Positions 1 to 5,351 of a stretch of DNA of 6,283 bases are shown piece by piece. The translations under genes and the position numbers were made by a program. The notes under the pieces are model-generated. The model saw only the letters and a list, made by a program, of their open reading frames with translations, was not told the DNA's origin and did no database searches. Source of the stretch: an uncultured Clostridia bacterium. GTDB taxonomy: Bacteria > Bacillota_A > Clostridia > TANB77 > CAG-508. Location: positions 1 through 6,283 of the forward strand of contig CALXZR010000050.1 of the NCBI GenBank assembly GCA_944393295.1, read 5' to 3'. The number at the start of each line of letters is the position of its first letter. The first letter of the stretch is position 1.

Positions 1-244
<244 letters not shown>

Positions 245-264
245 TTAATAAAACTAATATATTA

Positions 265-293
265 ATTATACTCTAAAATTATCAAAAAATCAA
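265..293 (-). promoter_or_regulatory. Promoter of trpS
   Basis: A -35 box TTGATT (293-288) and a perfect -10 box TATAAT (270-265) are separated by 17 bases on the minus strand. Transcription would start near 258, giving a leader of about 32 bases before the TTG start. That is too short for a T-box leader. Confidence 0.7.
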
Positions 294-303
294 TTATTTT
301 CAG

Positions 304-315
304 CTGTTTTAACAG
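304..315. repeat. Small palindrome upstream of the trpS promoter
   Basis: CTGTTTTAACAG is a perfect 12-base palindrome whose nearest edge is about 11 bases upstream of the trpS -35 box. It could be a dimeric regulator site, but in AT-rich DNA a palindrome this short can arise by chance. No function is assigned. Confidence 0.25.
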
Positions 316-367
316 TCTAAAAAAACAGGTTTATTCATTTTCTTATTTTTTGTAAATAATAAAAATT

Positions 368-400
368 AGAAAAAGAAAAAAGAGATGGTCAGCCCATCTC
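368..400 (-). terminator. Rho-independent terminator of the GNAT gene, overlapping its stop codon
   Basis: On the minus strand GAGATGG (400-394) pairs with CCATCTC (388-382) around a 5-base loop. A T-rich run (TTTTTTCTTTTT) follows. The TGA stop codon of the acetyltransferase gene lies in the loop (391-389), so the last codons form the 5' arm of the stem. Confidence 0.85.
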
Positions 401-742
401 AACTTCATCACACCTCCAAATCTCGAATTTTTCAAAAAGACTTACCCGCTTGAAACTATTACGTCTGGCCACCTTTTTTGATGCCTCGTTTTTAGGTCTT
501 ATTCTCAAAAAAGGTTTTAAGCCTTTGTCCTCAGCAAATTTTTTAGCAAATCCAAGTGCCTCTGTTGCATATCCTCTGCCAGCATATGCCAGCTCAATTT
601 CGTAGGTAATTTCGCCAGTATTTGCTATAATTATCTCCCCTACTTCCTCGCCAGTATGCTTTGCAAAGATTACAAAAATTGTGGCAGTAGTAACACTATA
701 GTATTTGCTTTGTCTCCGGTATTCTAACCGCTTTGTTTCCAT
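389..742 (-). CDS. Short GNAT-family N-acetyltransferase
   Basis: This 117-residue protein is predicted to be a cytosolic enzyme that transfers acetyl from acetyl-CoA to an amine; the substrate is unknown. The central stretch EIELAYAGRGYATEALGFA matches GNAT motif A, whose R-G-Y-A loop binds the acetyl-CoA pyrophosphate. The later KNEASKKVARRNSF matches motif B (N-x-x-S ... F). The N-terminal region is short: GNATs are usually 140-180 residues. The start is the ATG at 742-740, with AGGAGG (755-750) 7 bases upstream. An in-frame ATG at 790 lies between the -10 and -35 boxes of a consensus promoter and cannot be the start. Codon use and GC are clearly higher than in trpS or rpoA, and the gene is divergent from the unknown gene at 924. 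Family is confident; substrate and protein-versus-small-molecule specificity cannot be told. Confidence 0.85.
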   Translation of the reverse strand: METKRLEYRRQSKYYSVTTATIFVIFAKHTGEEVGEIIIANTGEITYEIELAYAGRGYATEALGFAKKFAEDKGLKPFLRIRPKNEASKKVARRNSFKRVSLFEKFEIWRCDEVEMG

Positions 743-772
743 TGTGATTCCTCCTAAATTCTTTCTTTTTAT

Positions 773-801
773 ATTATACCCTTTTATCAAAATTATGTCA
801 A
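773..801 (-). promoter_or_regulatory. Consensus promoter of the GNAT gene
   Basis: A perfect -35 box TTGACA (801-796) and a perfect -10 box TATAAT (778-773) are separated by 17 bases on the minus strand. The expected transcript starts near 766, leaving a leader of about 24 bases that contains AGGAGG. A fully consensus promoter suggests strong, largely unregulated expression. Confidence 0.9.
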
Positions 802-818
802 CTTAATTAGAAATACTA

Positions 819-847
819 TTGTTTTCTAGCCTCTTTTATGTTATAAT
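819..847 (+). promoter_or_regulatory. Promoter of the unknown gene at 924
   Basis: TTGTTT (819-824) and TATAAT (842-847) are spaced by 17 bases on the plus strand. The -35 box is only half consensus. It sits back to back with the GNAT promoter, with 17 bases between the two -35 boxes. The predicted leader is about 70 bases. Confidence 0.75.
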
Positions 848-874
848 ATAATACTATAGAAACTTATAAACCAT

Positions 875-898
875 TTAGTAAGAGTCTGCTCTTGCTAA
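875..898 (+). promoter_or_regulatory. Hairpin in the 5' leader of the unknown gene
   Basis: TTAGTAAGAG (875-884) pairs with CTCTTGCTAA (889-898) over 10 bases, including one G-U pair, around the 4-base loop TCTG. It lies between the predicted transcription start (about 854) and the ribosome binding site (GGAGG, 912-916). It has no U-run, so it is not a terminator. It could be an mRNA structure or, as DNA, an operator half-site pair. The pairing is seen; the role is inferred. Confidence 0.45.
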
Positions 899-923
899 CA
901 TTTAAACATATGGAGGACGCTCA

Positions 924-1628
924 ATGAAAAAAGAAGAAACAACTATACCCTCAAATGTGTCTGAGTCTCTTCGGAGACGCATTATACATGTAAGAAACCG
1001 TAAACGTTCCAAATGGAAGAGATGTAGTGATTATTACAAAGATCATTACATCAATTGTATAAGACAGCAAAAGTGGAACAGCACTCTAAAAAGAGTTTCA
1101 AGGCTTCGTGCTGAGATAGCAGAAATTCATATAGAAAAAATAAGAACTCTGCAGGATACCCTTGAAACCTTAGTTCATCTCGTAAGCCTTACTACTCAGT
1201 TTTTAGATGAAGGACTCATTGCGGTAGCTCCGCTTAGTAAACAAGAGGCTGTAGATAACTTCAACAGTTACATCATTTTCATCACGTGCAGGGAAAAAAC
1301 ACCTATTGGTTATTGGAATTCAACCCAGCCAGGCGACGAGGTAAATTTTGATACTCTTTATATCGGCGATGCTGTGGAAGTTTCAGAATACGAGATAAAA
1401 AAGAAAAAAATTCCGGCGTTTATGTTAAAGCAGTATGCTGGAAAGACCTTCCGGATTATCGCTCCAATGACCCCAGCTACGAAGTGGCTTAAAGGAAAAA
1501 TGAAGCCTTTTGTAGGCAGAGGAAGCAAAACTCTAAACATCAATATTTATCAATTTATTAATTTTTTTTATGAAGCAAAGAAAAAGTTACTCGAGAATTG
1601 CGACAATATCTTAGGAGCGGAGGTTTAG
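924..1628 (+). CDS. Hypothetical protein, 234 residues, basic N-terminal region
   Basis: I do not recognise a family. The start is well supported: GGAGG (912-916) lies 7 bases before the ATG, with a promoter and leader upstream. Residues 17-63 are strongly basic (RRR, RNRKRSKWKR, KRVSRLR) and probably helical, so binding to nucleic acid or ribosome is possible but unproven. Residues 60-95 look like a long amphipathic helix. Residues 114-185 look like a mixed beta region (YIIFITCREKTPIGYW, TFRIIAP). The C-terminus is lysine-rich and helical. There is no signal peptide, no clear membrane segment and no obvious catalytic motif. The four cysteines (34, 45, 122, 226) are not arranged like a metal site. 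GC is about 40% and arginine codons include CGG, CGC and CGT, unlike the AGA-dominated flanks, so the gene is probably horizontally acquired together with the divergent acetyltransferase. Confidence 0.8.
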   Translation: MKKEETTIPSNVSESLRRRIIHVRNRKRSKWKRCSDYYKDHYINCIRQQKWNSTLKRVSRLRAEIAEIHIEKIRTLQDTLETLVHLVSLTTQFLDEGLIAVAPLSKQEAVDNFNSYIIFITCREKTPIGYWNSTQPGDEVNFDTLYIGDAVEVSEYEIKKKKIPAFMLKQYAGKTFRIIAPMTPATKWLKGKMKPFVGRGSKTLNINIYQFINFFYEAKKKLLENCDNILGAEV

Positions 1629-1635
1629 TTGTAAG

Positions 1636-1671
1636 AAAAACGGGACCGTTACAATAGGCGGGCCCGTTTTT
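1636..1671 (+). terminator. Terminator after the unknown gene, probably bidirectional
   Basis: AAAAACGGGACC (1636-1647) and GGGCCCGTTTTT (1660-1671) pair over 12 positions with one A-G mismatch, around a 12-base loop. The stem has a GC core, a T5 tail on the plus strand and a T5 tail on the minus strand. It can therefore end both the unknown gene and the convergent trhP-like gene that stops at 1688. Confidence 0.9.
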
Positions 1672-1687
1672 CACTATTTAATATAAT

Positions 1688-2918
1688 TTATTTCTTTCTT
1701 CTTAAAATCCATCCCTCTTCTGTTTTTGCTGGAATTTCAAGAACTACTTTTTGCTCAGCTCTTCCAGGGTTTACAGTATTTATTTCTTCCATTGTATCTG
1801 CATCCCATAGTTTCTCTATTTTAAAGGAAATTGGCTCTATTTGTTTTGGAACTAATAATTCTAAAGTATCTCCCACTGTTAGCTTATTTCTTATTTCTAT
1901 TAAAGTTCTATTATCAATATCTTTAATAATTTTTCCACCAAATTCATATTCTGCATTATATTGTCTACCAGAATAATCTTGGAAATCTTTATTATTTCTA
2001 TCGTTAAAATAAAAAGTTGTTAATCCTCTTGTTTTTGTTTTTTCTAATTCTTTCAAATATTTTTCAAAGTTATAATTTTCTGGGTCTTTTAAATAGTCAT
2101 CTATTGCATTTCTATATGCATTTACCACAGTTGCTAGATAATATTCTGTTTTTAATCTTCCTTCTATTTTTAAGCTTTCTACTCCCATTTCCATTATTTC
2201 TGGCAATTCTTTTATTAGGCATAAATCTTTTGAAGAAAAGATATATGTTCCTTTTTCGTCTGTTTCTACTGGCATTAAATTTCCTGGATTATTTGTTTCT
2301 TCAACATATATATTATATGCCCATCTACAGCTTTGTGCACAATCTCCTAAATTTCCACTTCTTCCGGGCTAAAAATTCGCTTAAGAAACATCTTCCAGAA
2401 TATGCGAAGCATATTGCTCCGTGTCCAAACATTTCAATTTCTAAATCTTTTGGCTTATTTTCCATTATTTCTTTTATCTGCTTTTTATTTAATTCTCTTC
2501 CTAATACAATTCTTTTGGCTCCATTTTTATACCAAAAATTGCAGGTATGATAGCTAACCGTATTTGCTTGCGTACTAATATGAATATCTACATCTGGTGC
2601 AGCCTCTTTTACAGCATCTACCACACCACCATCAGATATAATAATTCCATCAACTTTTAAATCATTTAGCATTTTTGCTTGAATTTTTATATCTTCATAA
2701 TTCTCGTCCCAAGCATATATATTAATTGCAGGATATACCTTCACACCTCTTTCGTGTGCATATTTTACAATTTTTTCTAAATCGCTATCTTGAACCTCTG
2801 AACGTGAACGCAAAGAAAGTTTAGGCGTACCACAATACAAAGCATCTGCTCCATACATAATTGCAATTTTAGCTTTTTCATAAGAACCAGCAGGTGCTAA
2901 TAATTCTATTTTTTTCAT
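1688..2918 (-). pseudogene. trhP: U32 peptidase family protein (TrhP-like), split by a one-base frameshift
   Basis: The family acts in prephenate-dependent 5-hydroxylation of U34 in tRNA (E. coli TrhP/YegQ, B. subtilis YrrN/YrrO). Related U32 proteins (UbiU/UbiV, RlhA) serve other hydroxylations. The gene starts at the ATG 2918-2916 with AAAAGGAA 8 bases upstream. The first 184 residues are normal: ELLAPAG at 5-11, the STQANT motif, and HGAICFAYSGRC with cysteines 170 and 177. The frame then shifts at CCC (2368-2366) and stops at TAG about 40 bases later. Removing one base gives GRSGNLGDCAQSCRW, the family's next signature (cysteines 193 and 197), running straight into MPVETDEKGTYIF, SSKDLC and KIEGR. 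The restored protein has 409 residues, the usual length. C170, C177, C193 and C233 are spaced like the iron-sulfur ligands of U32 proteins. Either a real recent pseudogene or a sequence error; every other part is intact. TrhP is the best subfamily guess. Confidence 0.88.
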
Positions 2919-2958
2919 TTTTTAAATTCCTTTTCTATAAAATTTATTGATGCTTTAT

Positions 2959-2987
2959 ATTTTATCACACTTTTGTGAATTGCACAA
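2959..2987 (-). promoter_or_regulatory. Promoter of the trhP-like gene
   Basis: TTGTGC (2987-2982) and an extended -10, TG-A-TAAAAT (hexamer 2964-2959), are separated by 17 bases on the minus strand. Transcription would begin near 2952, about 34 bases before the ATG. Confidence 0.55.
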
Positions 2988-3075
2988 TAATTAGATTTTT
3001 GCCAAATTTTGTCTAAAACTTACTTTTTTCTACTATTTGTGGTATATATTGTCAATGAATTTAACATAAAATCTA

Positions 3076-3105
3076 TTGAAATTTTATTTTCCGCTGATAT
3101 ATAAT
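3076..3105 (+). promoter_or_regulatory. Promoter of the alarmone synthetase gene
   Basis: TTGAAA (3076-3081) and TATAAT (3100-3105) are separated by 18 bases on the plus strand. The predicted leader is about 26 bases and contains AGGAGG (3128-3133). The region is divergent from the trhP-like promoter. Confidence 0.65.
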
Positions 3106-3137
3106 TAATTTGTTGCTGAAAAAAATTAGGAGGTTTT

Positions 3138-4313
3138 ATGCAGAGTACAAAAGATATATTTAACTTAAAGTTAACTGATATTTCTGGAGATAACCCTAAA
3201 CAAATTTTAGATATTTATATACCAAAATTAGAAAATTTCATTAGTTCTGCTAAATTAGATAGAGCTTCATATGATATATATACTGCTTACCTTGAAGGTC
3301 TAAAGTATTATCAATTTTTATCAAATCCTAATACCAGTTTTTTTAAGGAATTACTAAGTCTTGTAAATACACAATATAATATTCTTAAGAAAAAATATCC
3401 AAACTTGCAAGCAGAAGGTCGAATAAAGTCTTTATTAAGTGCAGATGAAAAAATTAAAGATAAAATTTGTGAATATATTAAAGATAATAGAGATTTAAAA
3501 AAATTAAATTTTAGTTTACGTGATTTTATTGCTTTTAGATTTATATTGCCTAAAAGAAAATTCTTTTCTTCTGAACGTCTAGATGTTCAAAAATGTTATA
3601 AACTATTAAAAGATCATATAACAATTGCAGAAAAACAAGGTTTTAAACCTATTCCTATAAGAAAAGAAAGATTAGAAAAAATTAAAGAACCTCATACTTA
3701 TGATATAGATGCAAAAGAAATAGGATTATATATTCCTAGATTTAAATCTCCATTCTTTTTAAAAAGATTTTCAAGTTTTGTAAGAGATTATATTAGATAT
3801 CCAAAAAAAACTTTATACCAATCTCTTCACTATTGTCTAGATACACCAATTAGTAAAACAGATGATTTTTCTGGAGCTATTGAGATTCAATTTAGAACAA
3901 GTCAAATGCATGAACATTCTGAACATGGTGCTTTTAGTCATGATGAAATATACAAGCAAAGCAATTTTTTTCATATATTAAATATTCCTACTTTTATAAA
4001 AAGTAATAATTATGGAATATTAGAAGTACAAAATTTTGAAAAAAATTTAAAAATTAAATATGGAGAATTTGAAGATATATACCAAATTCCATATACTGCC
4101 TTTAAAACAAAACTATCAGAAAGTGATCAGAAAAAAATATTAGATGGAACACATTCTGCTATTCTAAATGAAGATACTTATAAATGGGAAGTAAAAGAAT
4201 TAAATTATATGCCTGTACTTGATTATAAAAAATATCAAATAAATCATACCACTATACAAAAAAACTTTCGTAAATTAATTAAGCATACTAAAAATTTAGA
4301 AAGAGAGAAATAA
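3138..4313 (+). CDS. RelA/SpoT-domain (p)ppGpp synthetase-like protein without hydrolase domain
   Basis: Predicted cytosolic pyrophosphokinase: the family moves pyrophosphate from ATP to GDP/GTP to make the alarmone (p)ppGpp, and some relatives modify tRNA instead. The synthetase core is clear. GRIKS (94-98) matches the ATP-binding R-x-K-S motif. LRDFIAFRF (127-135) contains the Mg-binding Asp129. YPKKTLYQSLH (221-231) has the guanine-stacking Tyr227. AIEIQFRT (247-254) has the catalytic Glu249, followed by QMHEHSEHGAFSHDEIYK. About 98 residues separate Asp129 and Tyr227, roughly 50 more than in Rel enzymes, so there is a large insertion (about 160-215). Residues 1-85 are helical and 280-391 are unassigned. 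No HD hydrolase, TGS or ACT domain is present, and at 391 residues it is longer than typical small alarmone synthetases (about 200-260). AGGAGG lies 4 bases before the ATG. Fold is confident; product is inferred. Confidence 0.88.
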   Translation: MQSTKDIFNLKLTDISGDNPKQILDIYIPKLENFISSAKLDRASYDIYTAYLEGLKYYQFLSNPNTSFFKELLSLVNTQYNILKKKYPNLQAEGRIKSLLSADEKIKDKICEYIKDNRDLKKLNFSLRDFIAFRFILPKRKFFSSERLDVQKCYKLLKDHITIAEKQGFKPIPIRKERLEKIKEPHTYDIDAKEIGLYIPRFKSPFFLKRFSSFVRDYIRYPKKTLYQSLHYCLDTPISKTDDFSGAIEIQFRTSQMHEHSEHGAFSHDEIYKQSNFFHILNIPTFIKSNNYGILEVQNFEKNLKIKYGEFEDIYQIPYTAFKTKLSESDQKKILDGTHSAILNEDTYKWEVKELNYMPVLDYKKYQINHTTIQKNFRKLIKHTKNLEREK

Positions 4314-4339
4314 TAAAGCCACCAATAAAGGTGGCTTTA
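4314..4339. terminator. Bidirectional terminator between convergent genes
   Basis: TAAAGCCACC (4314-4323) and GGTGGCTTTA (4330-4339) form a perfect 10-base stem around the loop AATAAA, directly after the TAA stop of the synthetase gene. The T-tract is short on the plus strand (TTT) and longer on the minus strand (TTTATTATTT). It fits termination of both the synthetase gene and the small membrane-protein gene ending at 4342. Confidence 0.8.
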
Positions 4340-4341
4340 AA

Positions 4342-4674
4342 CTATATTGTTAAGTGCTTTAAATAATCTTTTCCTTCTTCCTCATTTAAAATCTTCATAT
4401 TTAATGTTTCTTTTTCTAACTCTTTTAAAATATTTACTGTATTATCCTCAGAATTTAAATCTATAACAACTAAATTATTAAAAAAGTTTTTTCCATATTT
4501 CAATTCTCTTATATAATTTTCAATACCTTCTTCTGCATTTTTTACTGCTAAAATTAATTTAACATTTTTCTTTATCTTTTTATATGTATAATCTTGATAT
4601 ATACTCTCTATTAAACAAATCACTCCATATAATGCTAAGCACCAAATTATAGTTTCAAAAATAAAATTGAACAT
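4342..4674 (-). CDS. Small membrane-anchored protein with partial glycosyltransferase-A-like domain
   Basis: A 110-residue protein. Residues 3-25 (FNFIFETIIWCLALYGVICLI) form one hydrophobic helix that probably anchors it in the membrane. After a basic stretch (KKIKK) the soluble part begins VKLILAVKNAEEGIENYIREL (38-58) and continues NNLVVIDLNSEDNTVNIL (66-83). This resembles the first beta-alpha-beta unit of family 2-type GT-A glycosyltransferases (xxVxN-E-xxI ... vvvDdxSxDxT). Only that nucleotide-binding half is present and there is no catalytic second half, so activity is doubtful. I recall similar short proteins in other Clostridia, so this may be a family of its own rather than a truncated gene. 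The start is the ATG at 4674-4672, with AAAGGAG 8 bases upstream. The longer TTG start at 4692 would overlap that site. Function unknown. Confidence 0.72.
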   Translation of the reverse strand: MFNFIFETIIWCLALYGVICLIESIYQDYTYKKIKKNVKLILAVKNAEEGIENYIRELKYGKNFFNNLVVIDLNSEDNTVNILKELEKETLNMKILNEEEGKDYLKHLTI

Positions 4675-4694
4675 TAGAAAATCTCCTTTCAATT

Positions 4695-4723
4695 AGTAAA
4701 TCTTTTAATACATCTTATGTCAA
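4695..4723 (-). promoter_or_regulatory. Possible promoter of the small membrane-protein gene
   Basis: A perfect -35 box TTGACA (4723-4718) is followed after 17 bases by a poor -10, TTTACT (4700-4695), on the minus strand. Transcription would then begin almost at the ribosome binding site (4689-4681), leaving a very short leader. The -35 box is convincing; the -10 is not. Confidence 0.35.
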
Positions 4724-4778
4724 TTTTATTTTTTTGTTACTTTTTAAGACAAAATTTCTTTTTTAATCCCATTTAAAC

Positions 4779-4808
4779 AAAAAAATAAAACCCTTTTATT
4801 AGGGCTTT
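4779..4808 (-). terminator. Terminator of the rpoA-rplQ operon
   Basis: On the minus strand AAAGCCC (4808-4802) pairs with GGGTTTT (4793-4787), with one G-T pair, around an 8-base loop. A T-rich run (ATTTTTTTG) follows. It begins 13 bases after the rplQ stop and marks the operon end. Confidence 0.8.
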
Positions 4809-4821
4809 ACTTTTACTTAAA

Positions 4822-5331
4822 TTATACTAATTGTAATAAAGCTACATCAGCATTGTCGCCTCTTCTAGGTTCCATTTTTAATATTCTTGTGTAGCCACCA
4901 GCTCTACCTTCATATTTTGGAGCGATTTCATTAAATAATTTATTCATTAAATCAACTCCTTCTACTTTGTTAACTTTAGTCATTAATTTTCTTCTAGCAT
5001 TTAATCTTGAAGGCATATCTTTTTGTCTTTTTTCAGTTGTTTCTTCTTTTACAACTCTTAAATATTCTTTTCCATTTTTACTTGTTACTTTTTCTGTAAC
5101 TTTTTTACCTTTGCTATCTAATTTAGCTTTTACAACTTTTACTTCTACTTCTTCAAAGTTTTTATGTTCTTTAACAGCCAAAGCAATAACACTATCAGCA
5201 ATAGCTTTTACTTCTTTTGCTCTTGCTTCTGTTGTAACAATTTTACCATTTAATATTAAATCTGTTGTTAAACATTTAAGCATTGCCATTCTTTGGTCAG
5301 TTGGTTTTCCAAGTTTTCTTGTTCCTGCCAC
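4822..5331 (-). CDS. rplQ: 50S ribosomal protein L17 (bL17), expanded form
   Basis: A structural protein of the large ribosomal subunit near the polypeptide exit. The signature MAGTRKLGKPTDQRMAML opens the protein, followed by LTTDLILNGKIVTTEARAKEVK. The C-terminal GGYTRILKMEPRRGDNADVALLQLV is also typical. I place the start at the GTG at 5331-5329: it gives the family's usual N-terminus and has AAGGAAGGTGA (5347-5337) 5 bases upstream. The in-frame GTG at 5340 lies inside that site. The protein has 169 residues against about 115-130 in most bacteria. The extra length is a charged insertion around residues 56-107 (VEVKVVKAKLDSKGKK ... KEETTEKRQKDM), before the conserved LNARRKLM. It follows rpoA with a 20-base gap and ends the operon. 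Confidence 0.97.
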   Translation of the reverse strand: MAGTRKLGKPTDQRMAMLKCLTTDLILNGKIVTTEARAKEVKAIADSVIALAVKEHKNFEEVEVKVVKAKLDSKGKKVTEKVTSKNGKEYLRVVKEETTEKRQKDMPSRLNARRKLMTKVNKVEGVDLMNKLFNEIAPKYEGRAGGYTRILKMEPRRGDNADVALLQLV

Positions 5332-5336
5332 TTTAT

Positions 5337-5347
5337 TCACCTTCCTT
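5337..5347 (-). promoter_or_regulatory. Ribosome binding site that decides the rplQ start
   Basis: AAGGAAGGTGA matches the 16S anti-Shine-Dalgarno complement AAAGGAGGTGA closely. It ends 5 bases before the GTG at 5331 and contains the other in-frame GTG (5340), so that codon cannot be the start. Confidence 0.75.
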
Positions 5348-5351
5348 AAAA

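Noticed and set aside
743..790. Longer GNAT start adding MIKGYNIKRKNLGGIT
   Set aside because: The ATG at 790 lies between the -35 and -10 boxes of a perfect promoter, and the ATG at 742 has AGGAGG 7 bases upstream.
1358..1543. Minus-strand frame of 61 codons inside the unknown gene
   Set aside because: It lies entirely antisense to the gene at 924, which has strong start signals, and shows no motif.
340..1690. Insertion sequence or integrated element around the GC-rich pair
   Set aside because: No transposase or integrase gene, no inverted ends and no direct target repeats could be found by eye at the borders.
2370..2390. Programmed -1 frameshift site (TTTTTA run) in the U32 gene
   Set aside because: A -1 shift leads to the wrong frame; restoring the protein needs a skip of one base forward.
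2017..2550. Plus-strand open frame of 177 codons with hydrophobic, Phe/Leu-rich translation
   Set aside because: It is the antisense shadow of the U32 gene, whose conserved motifs read on the minus strand; it has no ribosome binding site of its own.
3138..4692. Toxin-antitoxin pair of the toxSAS type
   Set aside because: The only adjacent small gene is convergent, has its own start signals and looks like a membrane-anchored GT-A fragment, not an antitoxin.
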